From assembly GCF_003688895.1 (NCBI RefSeq), contig NZ_REFV01000004.1:186001-250000 (forward strand): a stretch of DNA of 64,000 nt, given 5' to 3'. The position numbers and the translations under genes were made by a program. The notes under the pieces are model-generated. The model was not told the origin of the DNA, ran no database searches, and saw only the letters and a list, made by a program, of their open reading frames with translations. How positions within the stretch are numbered: the stretch's first letter is position 1; the number at the start of each line of letters is the position of its first letter. Positions 33,870-42,129 of the stretch are shown here, piece by piece. The DNA is from Dokdonia sinensis (lineage in GTDB: Bacteria > Bacteroidota > Bacteroidia > Flavobacteriales > Flavobacteriaceae).

Positions 33870-34387
33870 CATTGCAAGGCGAACATATAAAGCTCAGAGC
33901 GCTGGAGCCAGAGGACCTCACTCACGTACATCGTATTGAGAATGACGAAAAGCTCTGGCATCTTAGTGAGACCGTTACACCCTACTCCGTACACAGTATT
34001 AAGGAATATGTAGACAACGCCCATCGTGATGTTTACGAGGTGAAACAATTACGCTTAGTAATATGTGATGTAACTACAGATGCCTTTGTAGGATTTATTG
34101 ATTTATTTGATTTTGACCCACTCAACTTGAGAGCTGGAGTAGGTATTGTGATTGAAAGTACTGATGACCGTGGTCAAGGGTACGGAAAAGAAGCGCTTCA
34201 ATTACTATTGAAGTATTGCAAAAAACACCTGCAATTGCACCAACTCTTTGCAAATATAGGTGCAGACAACCCAAGCAGTATAAGGCTCTTTGAGAAACTA
34301 GGATTTGAGCTCATAGGAATTAAAAAAGACTGGAGACGGTCCGGAACAGATTTTATAGACGAATTATTATATCAACATATTTTATAA
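33863..34387 (+). CDS. GNAT family N-acetyltransferase
   Basis: 174 aa from ATG 33863, which overlaps the dapF stop by 7 bases. MLTLQGEHIKLRALEPEDL is the RimJ/RimL-type N terminus, IESTDDRGQGYGKEALQLLLKYC is motif A, and ANIGADNPSSIRLFEKLGFELIG is motif B. It probably acetylates a protein N terminus, an antibiotic or a small amine; which one cannot be told. Coupled to dapF and mltG. Confidence 0.88.
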   Translation: MLTLQGEHIKLRALEPEDLTHVHRIENDEKLWHLSETVTPYSVHSIKEYVDNAHRDVYEVKQLRLVICDVTTDAFVGFIDLFDFDPLNLRAGVGIVIESTDDRGQGYGKEALQLLLKYCKKHLQLHQLFANIGADNPSSIRLFEKLGFELIGIKKDWRRSGTDFIDELLYQHIL

Positions 34388-35431
34388 ATGTATATCAAAC
34401 GTATCATTCTTGCCATCGCGGTTATCGGAGTTCTTGTGGGAGCAATTTTTGCGTATAATGTGTATGATGCCATATTTACAGATAATACGGCATTCAATAA
34501 CGAAGAAGCCCATCTTTATGTAGGTAGCAATACTACCTTTAAAGATGTATTGGAAGATATTGAGCCCTTGTTAAAGGATCCAGAAAGTTTTGTCAAGGTT
34601 GCAGAAAAAAAAGGATATACTGGTAATGTAAAATCTGGTCATTTCATTATAAAAAAAGGAATGAACAATAATGAAATCATTAATTCCATACGCAGTAAAA
34701 ACATACCTGTCAAGGTTGCTTTTAATAATCAAGAACGTATAGAAGATCTTGCGGGGCGTATTGCAAATCAAATTGAAGCAGATAGCCTTTCATTAATTAC
34801 GGCAATGCTCGATACGGAATACCTTTCTGAACGCGGTCTTAATGAAGATACTGCACTCACGATGTATATTCCTAACAGTTATGAAGTCTACTGGAACACA
34901 GATGCGCAAGGCTTTAGAGCAAAAATGGCAAAAGAATATGACCGTTTCTGGACCAATGCTCGAAAAGCAAAAGCAAAAGCACTTAATCTAACTCCCGCCG
35001 AAGTTTATAGCATTGCCTCCATTGTACAAAAAGAAACTGCAAAAAATGATGAACGCCCCAGAGTTGCTGGTGTATATCTGAATAGACTGAGAAAGGGAAT
35101 AAAACTAGATGCAGACCCTACGGTAATCTTTGCCGTAAAAAAGAATGAAAACGATTGGAACAAAGTAATTAAGCGAGTCTTGTATAAAGATTTAGAAACA
35201 GACTCTCCTTACAATACGTATAGAAATGCTGGTGTTCCTCCAGGCCCTATATTTATGCCAGATGTCACGGCTATAGATGCGGTGCTGAATCCTGAGAAAC
35301 ACGATTATTACTATTTTGTGGCAGATGTTGAAAACTTTGGATACCACAAGTTTGCAAAGACACTGTCGCAGCACAATGCAAACAGCGCCGCATATAAACG
35401 CTGGATAAGTGCTCAGGGGATCAATCGTTAA
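34388..35431 (+). CDS. mltG: Endolytic transglycosylase MltG (YceG-like)
   Basis: 347 aa, starting one base after the GNAT stop. A transmembrane anchor (IILAIAVIGVLVGAIFAYNVY), a LysM-like subdomain, then the catalytic region SIASIVQKETAKNDERPRVAGVYLNRLRKGIKLDADPTVIFA with the conserved Glu in QKET, and SPYNTYRNAGVPPGPIFMPDVTAIDAVLNP. It cuts nascent peptidoglycan and sets glycan chain ends. Terminator at 35462-35487. Confidence 0.95.
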   Translation: MYIKRIILAIAVIGVLVGAIFAYNVYDAIFTDNTAFNNEEAHLYVGSNTTFKDVLEDIEPLLKDPESFVKVAEKKGYTGNVKSGHFIIKKGMNNNEIINSIRSKNIPVKVAFNNQERIEDLAGRIANQIEADSLSLITAMLDTEYLSERGLNEDTALTMYIPNSYEVYWNTDAQGFRAKMAKEYDRFWTNARKAKAKALNLTPAEVYSIASIVQKETAKNDERPRVAGVYLNRLRKGIKLDADPTVIFAVKKNENDWNKVIKRVLYKDLETDSPYNTYRNAGVPPGPIFMPDVTAIDAVLNPEKHDYYYFVADVENFGYHKFAKTLSQHNANSAAYKRWISAQGINR

Positions 35432-35461
35432 ACTCCTCTTAATACAACCGTTAACGTTTCA

Positions 35462-35487
35462 AAAATGAGAGCTGTGAGCTCTCATTT
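35462..35487 (+). terminator. Intrinsic terminator after mltG
   Basis: AAAATGAGAGCT / AGCTCTCATTTT stem with a 2-3-base loop and T-rich 3' flank. Confidence 0.85.
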
Positions 35488-35517
35488 TGTTTTATATTAC
35501 GACTAGTTCAATGAGAG

Positions 35518-35629
35518 AGCCTTAGGGCTTTTGATAATGCGAACTATATGTTCTTTAACATACAATGTATATAACCATTAGCCCAAGGGCTTATGACCTC
35601 CATTGAGGACTTTGCCACACGAGGTGGCA
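35518..35629 (+). promoter_or_regulatory. Structured leader with four small hairpins
   Basis: In order: AGCCTTAGGGCT (35518), AGCCCAAGGGCT (35580), CCTCCATTGAGG (35597) and TGCCAC-ACGAG-GTGGCA (35613). The first two are near-copies of each other. They precede the lysozyme-like gene by 30 bases. No known riboswitch class is recognised. Confidence 0.45.
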
Positions 35630-35658
35630 GGTAATTATAATTTAATAATCTCATTAAT

Positions 35659-36294
35659 ATGAAGAGACGTTATATACTACTGTTAGTTTTACTTCCTGTT
35701 GCGTTTATGACGTTTTCAGGTTTCACAATGAATAATAGTAAAACTATAGCCGATTTTTCATTTGAGCCATCATCGTATGATGTGCCTTCAATTGAGGAAG
35801 TAAAAGGTGATTTTCCTGGTGGGCATACCAGCCTAACTTTAGGAAAAACATATTTAGGCTTTAAAGAAGCTCTTGCTTTTAGCGAGTCCAGCGGTAATTA
35901 TTTTGCAGTGAATAGACTGGGGTATAAAGGTAGATACCAGTTTGGAAAATCTGCCCTTAAATGGGTAGGAGTGAAAAATTCAAAGCAATTTATGCAATCG
36001 CCTTTGTTACAAGAAGCTGCATTTGATGCGCTTGTAGCAAAGAACAAGTTTGTCTTACGCAATCACATTGCAACCTACAATGGTAAGACAATAGGTGGCG
36101 TAAAAGTTACCGAAAGTGGACTTATAGCAGCAGCACACCTTTGCGGTGCAGGAAATGTTAAAAAATTCCTTGAGACAAACGGTGAGTACATTTTTGCGGA
36201 CGCAAATAATGTACCCTTAACGAAATATCTGAATCACTTTAAAGATTACGATACTTCAACCGTTCCCGCAAATGCTAATGCAAAAGTTTCATAA
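35659..36294 (+). CDS. Exported lysozyme-like protein, paralogue 1
   Basis: 211 aa with a signal peptide (YILLLVLLPVAFMTFSGFTM). The core LGFKEALAFSESSGNYFAVNRLGYKGRYQFGKSALKWVGV and GGVKVTESGLIAAAHLCGAGNVKKFL looks like a glutamate-dependent muramidase/transglycosylase domain (ESSGNY resembling SLT/phage-lysozyme ESxGxY). About 55% of the core is shared with the gene at 36817. Activity on peptidoglycan is inferred from the motif; a scaffolding role is possible. Confidence 0.75.
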   Translation: MKRRYILLLVLLPVAFMTFSGFTMNNSKTIADFSFEPSSYDVPSIEEVKGDFPGGHTSLTLGKTYLGFKEALAFSESSGNYFAVNRLGYKGRYQFGKSALKWVGVKNSKQFMQSPLLQEAAFDALVAKNKFVLRNHIATYNGKTIGGVKVTESGLIAAAHLCGAGNVKKFLETNGEYIFADANNVPLTKYLNHFKDYDTSTVPANANAKVS

Positions 36295-36362
36295 GATACA
36301 TTCAAGTTTTGTATTGCATTATGTAATAACAAAAAGCAAATGTATTTTGATAGTAATTACCC

Positions 36363-36394
36363 AAAACCCGAGCACAGTCTCGGGTTTTCTTTTT
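36363..36394 (+). terminator. Intrinsic terminator after paralogue 1
   Basis: AAAACCCGAG / CTCGGGTTTT stem with a 6-base loop and a T tract. Confidence 0.85.
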
Positions 36395-36408
36395 TATAAT
36401 ATGTTGAT

Positions 36409-36447
36409 CGCTTTCGCGAAATGTACTCTAAACCTGTTTCAAGAGCG
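36409..36447. repeat. Composite intergenic repeat, half-palindrome form
   Basis: CGCTTTCGCGAAA followed by TGTACTCTAAACCTGTTTCAAGAGCG; the same architecture as 12353-12389. Confidence 0.8.
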
Positions 36448-36718
36448 CAAAACGCAACATTATTCCACCCAATATTTCTTTTCCCACCACTCTATAGCCT
36501 GTTGTTAAATATTTGTTAGCCAGTTCAATTATATGGAAATCCCCATCTAATTTTGCATAAAATAGATTGTTAGTGAGGTGTGAGGTGATGCATATAGTGG
36601 CAAGGTCATTCGGCAAAAATGTAAATTGAAGTAGATCTGTATATCAAGAAGATTGCAAGTGCAACAATTACAGTTAGTTGCGTAGTTTGACAGCTTATTG
36701 AGCTTGTGAACGAAAATA

Positions 36719-36749
36719 TTTGCTAGATTCAATTAAAGTTGTACCTTTG
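36719..36749 (+). promoter_or_regulatory. Bacteroidetes-type promoter of lysozyme-like paralogue 2
   Basis: TTTG at 36719-36722, a 19-base spacer, and TACCTTTG at 36742-36749: full agreement with the Bacteroidetes consensus. It leaves a leader of about 60 bases containing the inverted repeat GGTTAATTTTAAGCAACC. Confidence 0.8.
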
Positions 36750-36816
36750 CACGCCGAAATAGACAGCACCCGAAGAGGTTAATTTTAAGCAACCTTGGCA
36801 GTCGAAAATCGTTTAT

Positions 36817-37473
36817 ATGATACGAAACCTGGTTAAATTCACCGTGCTTCCATTTATGATAGCACTTATTGCACTAGGAAATAGATCTGAGAAAAAGGAA
36901 ATTAATTTCTCTGATTATTCAACTGAAGGATTAAACCTTCAGTACACTGTTCCTACTCAGGAAGAGTTAAACCCATTACCTATCGTTACACTTGCTGCAC
37001 CTATTCCATTTGCTGGCAACTTATTTGTAGGTTTTAAAGAAGCACTAGCTTTTAAAGAATCTCAGGGAGACTATTTTGTCGTAAACCAATTCGGATATAT
37101 GGGAAAATACCAGTTTGGAAGTTCTACCCTTGACCTTCTTGGTGTAAAAAACAAAAAATCATTTTTGAAAAATCCGTTGTTACAGGAGAAAGCCTTTGTA
37201 GCAAATGCTTCTCGTAATAAATGGGTTCTAAGAAAAGATATTAAACGATTTAAAGGAAAATGGATAGGCGGTGTAAAAGTGACCGAATCTGGCATCCTTG
37301 CTGCTGCGCACCTTGCAGGACCAGGAAGCGTAAAGAAATTTTTGCGCTCTGGCGGCGAAAACGGATTTAGCGACGCGTTTGGTACATCTATTCGCAGTTA
37401 TATGAAGCGTTTTTCTGGGTATGATGTTTCTTTTATTAAAGCTAATAAAAAAGCGAGAGTGGCTCACAAATAA
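36817..37473 (+). CDS. Exported lysozyme-like protein, paralogue 2
   Basis: 218 aa with an N-terminal hydrophobic segment (FTVLPFMIALIALGN). The core VGFKEALAFKESQGDYFVVNQFGYMGKYQFGSSTLDLLGVKNKKSFLKNPLLQEKAF...IGGVKVTESGILAAAHLAGPGSVKKFL aligns with paralogue 1 without gaps; ESQGDY carries the putative catalytic Glu. The tail is basic (KANKKARVAHK). It has its own promoter, so the two paralogues are transcribed separately. Confidence 0.75.
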   Translation: MIRNLVKFTVLPFMIALIALGNRSEKKEINFSDYSTEGLNLQYTVPTQEELNPLPIVTLAAPIPFAGNLFVGFKEALAFKESQGDYFVVNQFGYMGKYQFGSSTLDLLGVKNKKSFLKNPLLQEKAFVANASRNKWVLRKDIKRFKGKWIGGVKVTESGILAAAHLAGPGSVKKFLRSGGENGFSDAFGTSIRSYMKRFSGYDVSFIKANKKARVAHK

Positions 37474-37485
37474 GCCGTCGATTTT

Positions 37486-37531
37486 AAAACTAAAAAGCCG
37501 CTAGATTTAGTTCTAGCGGCTTTTTAGTTTT
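37486..37531. terminator. Bidirectional intrinsic terminator
   Basis: A 20-bp stem (AAAACTAAAAAGCCGCTAGA pairs with its complement at 37512-37531) between the convergent lysozyme-like gene and fabH, with A and T tracts on both sides. Confidence 0.9.
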
Positions 37532-37544
37532 AGATTAGTCTATG

Positions 37545-38552
37545 CTACCATTTAATAATAGAACTCGCCCAAGTAAATCCGCTTCCAAAAGCAGCAAGCA
37601 CAACCGTATCTCCTTCTTTTATTTTTCCTTCTTCCCAAGCCTCAGTAAGGGCAATAGGAATAGACGCCGCCGTGGTATTTCCGTAGCGTTGGATGTTATT
37701 ATATACTTTGTCATCTGCCAACTTGAACTTCTTTTGTACAAATTGAGAAATACGAAGATTTGCCTGATGCGGTATCAACATATCTATATTTTCTGGAGTG
37801 AGGTTATTTTTTGCAAGCCCTTCCATAATTACTTCAGAAAATCGTACTACTGCGTTTTTAAACACAAACTGACCATTCATATAAGGATAGTAAGGAATAT
37901 CCTCTTGCGGATTTTTCTCAATAATTTCAGGAACCCATTGCTCCGTGCTCGGGCCCTTTAGAGATAACTCAAGCGCATGCGCTCCTTCACTATGTAAATG
38001 GGAGGATAAGACACCCTTTGCACTATCTTCTTCTCTTGTGAGCACCGCTGCACCTGCACCATCTCCAAATATTACCGAAACAGAACGACCTCTAGTGGTA
38101 AAATCTAATCCGCCACTATGATTTTCGGACCCGATAACAAGAATATTTCTATACATTCCAGATTTTATAAACTGGTCTGCGGTTGCCAGTGCATATATAA
38201 ATCCAGAGCATTGATTACGCACATCCAACGCGGGAACGGTATCCATCTCCATAATATGTTGTACTTGGACACCACAGCCTGGAAAATAATAATCTGGGCT
38301 GAGCGTAGCAAAAACAATCATATCTATGTCTTTATTAGTTAATCCTGCTCTCTCTATAGCAATAGCAGCTGCTTTTGCTCCCATTCTTGCAGTAGAATTA
38401 CCATCCCCTTTTTTAATATGCCTACGCTCCTTAATACCTGTACGCTCCTGTATCCAAGCGTCGTTGGTATCCATAAGTTTGGATAGATCATCATTAGTCA
38501 CTACATTTTCAGGAACATATTTGCCTAAACCGGCGATACGAGAATTATACAT
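37545..38552 (-). CDS. fabH: 3-oxoacyl-ACP synthase III
   Basis: 335 aa. Active-site Cys in DVRNQCSGFIYALATAD, His in LIPHQANLRISQ and Asn in YGNTTAASIPIAL form the FabH triad; GAGAAVLT is the glycine loop region. It condenses acetyl-CoA (or another primer) with malonyl-ACP to start fatty-acid synthesis; branched primers are possible in this phylum. It is a stand-alone gene, not in the plsX-rpmF cluster, so it may be a second copy. A 30-bp perfect palindrome lies 131 bases upstream. Confidence 0.92.
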   Translation of the reverse strand: MYNSRIAGLGKYVPENVVTNDDLSKLMDTNDAWIQERTGIKERRHIKKGDGNSTARMGAKAAAIAIERAGLTNKDIDMIVFATLSPDYYFPGCGVQVQHIMEMDTVPALDVRNQCSGFIYALATADQFIKSGMYRNILVIGSENHSGGLDFTTRGRSVSVIFGDGAGAAVLTREEDSAKGVLSSHLHSEGAHALELSLKGPSTEQWVPEIIEKNPQEDIPYYPYMNGQFVFKNAVVRFSEVIMEGLAKNNLTPENIDMLIPHQANLRISQFVQKKFKLADDKVYNNIQRYGNTTAASIPIALTEAWEEGKIKEGDTVVLAAFGSGFTWASSIIKW

Positions 38553-38683
38553 ATATAGGTGTGTTTAAAGTTGTATTTGAGTTTGCCATTTGATTTAAAA
38601 ACACATCGATCGTGTGGAGAGGCGTCTCTCAAATACATCCCGTAAATATAAAGTATTACATAATCTTGCAAAAGCACCTAGAA

Positions 38684-38713
38684 ATACTTTACTATGCTAG
38701 CATAGTAAAGTAT
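38684..38713. promoter_or_regulatory. 30-bp perfect spacer-less palindrome upstream of fabH
   Basis: Each arm is ATACTTTACTATGCT and its exact complement, centred on GCTAGC, with no loop. This fits a dimeric regulator's operator better than a terminator. It lies in the gap between folP and fabH, both on the minus strand. Confidence 0.6.
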
Positions 38714-38835
38714 GCTATTAAATCTCACTTAAAATAGTTTGCACAAATCCTTTAAGAAAGAGATGTCATTTTCTAAAAGGATCTATTGTATACAAGTCGC
38801 AATCCTGGAAACATTTGTTAATCAAAGACCATAAT

Positions 38836-39657
38836 CTAAGACAGGGCTTCGTACAACATTACACACTCTACCGCCTCCCTCACATCATGTACTCTTAAAA
38901 TTTTAGCGCCTTTTTGCAATGCAACCATATTTAGCGCTGTTGTTCCGTTGAGTGCATCTTTCGAGGTTACATTTAGGGTTTTATAAATCATTGACTTTCT
39001 TGAGAGACCAGCCAATACAGGGACATCAAGCATTTGTAAATGATTGAGCTGAGCTAATAATTCAAAGTTTTGTTCTGTGTTTTTGGCAAAACCAAAACCA
39101 GGATCTATGATGACATCATTTATTTTATGAGACCGAGCAACCGCAATACGCTCGCTGAAATATTGAATCACCTCCTTAGTCACATCCTTGTAATGCGTTA
39201 GCGTTTTCATAGTTTGAGGTGTTCCACGCATATGCATCATTATGTAGGGAACACGCAACTCCCCTACCGTTTGCACCATCTCGTCATCTAGATTTCCTGC
39301 GCTTATATCATTTACGATAGATGCACCTTCGTTAATAGCAGTTTTTGCAACTCTAGCCCTGAAGGTGTCTATGCTCAGCAGAATCTCTGGAAAATTTTCA
39401 ACCAATTTTTGAACAACGGGAATTAGGCGATTTAGTTCTTCGCTTTCTGAGATATGAACTGCTCCAGGTCTTGAACTGTATGAACCCACGTCTATAAACG
39501 TTGCTCCTTCTTTGAGCATTTTTTCCACTTGACTGAGCGCATCGTCCATCTTTTCATAGCTCCCACCGTCGTAAAAAGAATCTGGGGTAAGGTTCAGGAT
39601 ACCCATCACCTTGGGAGTATCTAAGTCTATTAAAGTTCCTTTGCAGTTTATGGTCAT
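38836..39657 (-). CDS. folP: Dihydropteroate synthase
   Basis: 273 aa. GILNLTPDSFYDGGSY is the N-terminal signature, FIDVGSYSSRPGA the second, LLSIDTFRARVAKTA and DVIIDPGFGFAKNTEQNFELL the pterin-binding core. It joins 6-hydroxymethyl-dihydropterin diphosphate and p-aminobenzoate, the step blocked by sulfonamides. It is divergent from the DUF1599 gene, with a palindrome copy in the intervening space. Confidence 0.96.
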   Translation of the reverse strand: MTINCKGTLIDLDTPKVMGILNLTPDSFYDGGSYEKMDDALSQVEKMLKEGATFIDVGSYSSRPGAVHISESEELNRLIPVVQKLVENFPEILLSIDTFRARVAKTAINEGASIVNDISAGNLDDEMVQTVGELRVPYIMMHMRGTPQTMKTLTHYKDVTKEVIQYFSERIAVARSHKINDVIIDPGFGFAKNTEQNFELLAQLNHLQMLDVPVLAGLSRKSMIYKTLNVTSKDALNGTTALNMVALQKGAKILRVHDVREAVECVMLYEALS

Positions 39658-39725
39658 TTGGAAATTTTGATGATTGTCCTTCGGCTGTTTTGGTCTACTT
39701 TGTAGGTTCTTAATGGGTTTGAGTA

Positions 39726-39741
39726 CGCTTTCGCGAAAGCG
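39726..39741. repeat. 16-bp palindrome copy 8 (intergenic)
   Basis: Perfect CGCTTTCGCGAAAGCG between divergent folP and the DUF1599 gene; the flanks extend to GTA on the left and TAA on the right. Confidence 0.95.
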
Positions 39742-39826
39742 TAACCCATCACACTCAACAAACTTCTCAAGGCATTTTTTACTTTGCCTATTTTAAGCGA
39801 AATTTACAACAAATCCACAGAATTCT

Positions 39827-40366
39827 ATGAAAGACACGGAGGCGCAATACGATGCAGTAATCGCAACTTGTAGAACATTGTTTACCAACAAAATGAAAGA
39901 TTATGGTAGCGCGTGGCGCATCTTGAGGCTTCCAAGCCTTACGGACCAAATCTTTATTAAAGCACAGCGCATACGTGGATTACAGCAAAATGCAGAACGA
40001 AAAGTAGATGAAGGCGAAGTTTCTGAATTTATAGGTATCATAAATTATAGTGCGATGGCACTCGTACAATTAGAAAAAGGAGTTGTCGAGCAACCTGACT
40101 TAAACCTTGAGCAAGCGATTAAAGCTTACGATGAAAAGATTGCCCAAACCAAAGCGTTAATGCTAGCAAAAAATCACGACTACGGCGAGGCCTGGCGTGA
40201 GATGCGAGTTTCTTCTCTCACAGATTTAATCTTGCAAAAACTGCTTCGTGTAAAGCAAATTGAAGATAATGAAGGAAAAACGCTGGTGTCAGAAGGAATA
40301 GATGCAAACTATCAGGATATGATAAATTACGCCGTTTTTGCTCTAATATTACTGGAAGAAGTTTAA
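39827..40366 (+). CDS. DUF1599 (nucleotide-modification-associated) protein
   Basis: 179 aa consisting of two homologous halves: MKDYGSAWRILRLPSLTDQIFIKAQRIRGLQ and KNHDYGEAWREMRVSSLTDLILQKLLRVKQIED, each ending with FIGIINYSAMALVQLE or YQDMINYAVFALILLE. This is the DUF1599 pattern. The family is placed among nucleotide-modification-associated domains by genomic context, without a proven reaction. It starts a plus-strand cluster leading to tpiA. Confidence 0.85.
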   Translation: MKDTEAQYDAVIATCRTLFTNKMKDYGSAWRILRLPSLTDQIFIKAQRIRGLQQNAERKVDEGEVSEFIGIINYSAMALVQLEKGVVEQPDLNLEQAIKAYDEKIAQTKALMLAKNHDYGEAWREMRVSSLTDLILQKLLRVKQIEDNEGKTLVSEGIDANYQDMINYAVFALILLEEV

Positions 40367-40395
40367 TTAAATGATACCGCATAGCGGTAGTACTT

Positions 40396-42126
40396 ATGAA
40401 AATACTCGTAACCATTGCTCGCATTTTTGTGGGTGTCCTTTTTATTTTTAGCGGTTTTATAAAACTGAATGACCCTGTGGGTTTTGGCTACAAGTTGCAG
40501 GAATATTTTAGTCCAGAAGTTCTCAATCTCGAATTTTTATCGCCCTATGCCCTTCTTATGGCCATTATCCTTGTGGTAGTCGAAGTTTTGCTGGGTGTTG
40601 CCCTACTCATAGGATATGCCAAAAAAATTACGCTCTGGCTATTGCTAGCGATGATTGCATTTTTCACCTTTCTCACCTTCTACTCTGCTTATTTTAATAA
40701 AGTTACGGACTGCGGATGTTTTGGTGATGCTATTCCGCTCGTGCCTTGGGAGTCATTTATCAAGGATGTGATTTTGCTCATTCTTATTATCTTCTTAATG
40801 CTTTTCCAAAAGCATATTACCCCTCTTTTTAGTAAGACGGCGCGTAGTATTATTGTTTTCGTTGCATTTTTTGCCTCAATGATCTTTGGCTATTATGTGT
40901 TAATGCACTTGCCTTGGCTCGATTTTAGAGCCTATAAAGTTGGAAATAACATCGCCGAGGGAATGAAAATTCCTGAAGGTGCTCCAGAAGCCATTTTTGA
41001 ATATGACTGGAAGTTTAATATAGATGGGGAAGAACAAATCATTACAACAACTGGCGGTTATCCACAGGTAGAAGGCAAATTTATAGGGTATGAAACCCGC
41101 CTGGTTCAAGAAGGTTACGAGCCACCTGTACACGACTTTACGATAGAAAAAAACGGTCAAGATTACACGACCAAATTTCTAGAAATGGAAAACCTTATCG
41201 TCATCGTAGCCTACAACATAGACAAAACAGAGACCGAGGGTTACGGTAACATTAAGCGGGCGGTAGAGCGCGCGATGAAAGCTGGTTACACCGTGATAGG
41301 AATGACGAGTAGCGGTGAGGATGTTTATAACGCTTTCGCGAAAGCGTACGAACTCCCATTTGACTTCTACTTTACAGATGAGACGGTTCTTAAAACCATT
41401 ATTCGCTCCAATCCAGGAATTGTAAGTCTGAATAAAGGAACCATCATCCAAAAGCTACACTACAACGACGCCGAAGATTTAGAACTTAAAGAACTACCTA
41501 CTGCAAATCCTAAATTAGACGTTGATCTCAAATTTACCTTAGACAGTATCGCCGTGCTCGACCAGCGATATCGTAAGTTAATGCAAACAAACGACGAGGC
41601 CGAACGAGCAGAAATGGGAAAGCAAATGGGCTTACAACCCGAGGATTACACCGGTAATCTCTGGGAGCGTCAGATTGCTATAGACACAATGAGCCTCAAA
41701 ATGGTAAAGCGCATTATAGCAAAGCACGGCTATCCAGGTAAGACTCTTGTAGGCGAACCGACGAATACCTCTGCTTGGTATGTAATACAGCACAATCCAG
41801 AAGAAATTCCAACATATTTACCGCTTATGCAAGAGGCTGGAAAAAACGGCGAACTACCGTTTACGCTAGTTGCAATGATGGAAGACCGCTATCTTATGAA
41901 TGAGGGCAAACCCCAAAAATATGGCACACAAGGAATGACATATGGCGGTAGTCCATCGTTTATTTGGCCCATTGAGAATCCGGAAGAAGTAAATGAAAGG
42001 CGCGCCGAAGCAGGTTTTAACCAAACCATTGAGGAATATGCTTCTGATTTATTTGGAGAGGATTTTAATTTTGAGAACATCTCTCTACAAGAAGCCGAAC
42101 AGCGTCGCATCGCGTCTACAAAATAA
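40396..42126 (+). CDS. DoxX-family membrane protein with thioredoxin-like extension
   Basis: 576 aa. The N-terminal about 170 residues have four to five membrane segments with the DoxX motif IFVGVLFIFSGFIKLNDPVGFGYKLQEYF. The C-terminal 400 residues are soluble, with a middle section (NLIVIVAYNIDKTETEGYGNIKRAVERAMKAGYTVIGMTSSGEDVYNAFAKAYELPFDFYFTDETVLKTIIRSNPG) built like a peroxiredoxin/thioredoxin fold but without a CxxC. The palindrome at 41331 encodes NAFAKAY in that fold. Four bases precede the ABC permease start region. Role unknown, possibly a quinone-linked redox membrane process. Confidence 0.82.
   Translation: MKILVTIARIFVGVLFIFSGFIKLNDPVGFGYKLQEYFSPEVLNLEFLSPYALLMAIILVVVEVLLGVALLIGYAKKITLWLLLAMIAFFTFLTFYSAYFNKVTDCGCFGDAIPLVPWESFIKDVILLILIIFLMLFQKHITPLFSKTARSIIVFVAFFASMIFGYYVLMHLPWLDFRAYKVGNNIAEGMKIPEGAPEAIFEYDWKFNIDGEEQIITTTGGYPQVEGKFIGYETRLVQEGYEPPVHDFTIEKNGQDYTTKFLEMENLIVIVAYNIDKTETEGYGNIKRAVERAMKAGYTVIGMTSSGEDVYNAFAKAYELPFDFYFTDETVLKTIIRSNPGIVSLNKGTIIQKLHYNDAEDLELKELPTANPKLDVDLKFTLDSIAVLDQRYRKLMQTNDEAERAEMGKQMGLQPEDYTGNLWERQIAIDTMSLKMVKRIIAKHGYPGKTLVGEPTNTSAWYVIQHNPEEIPTYLPLMQEAGKNGELPFTLVAMMEDRYLMNEGKPQKYGTQGMTYGGSPSFIWPIENPEEVNERRAEAGFNQTIEEYASDLFGEDFNFENISLQEAEQRRIASTK
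41331..41346. repeat. 16-bp palindrome copy 9 (in DoxX-family gene)
   Basis: Perfect CGCTTTCGCGAAAGCG; frame AFAKA. Confidence 0.95.
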
Positions 42127-42129
42127 TTT

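Larger units (their letters stand above)
36295..36816. other. Intergenic region: terminator, repeat, promoter
   Basis: 522 bases with the terminator at 36363, the composite repeat at 36409-36447, an A/T-rich middle, and the promoter at 36719. On the minus strand 36428-36616 a short open frame contains ELANKYLTTGYRVVG, and a shifted frame reads WWEKKYWVE before a stop; this may be the remnant of a lost gene, but it is too short to be sure. Confidence 0.5.

Noticed and set aside
36428-36616. A minus-strand gene between the lysozyme-like paralogues
   Set aside because: Only 62 codons, no start context, and the protein-like pieces (LANKYLTTGYRVVG and WWEKKYWVE) lie in different frames; at most a remnant.
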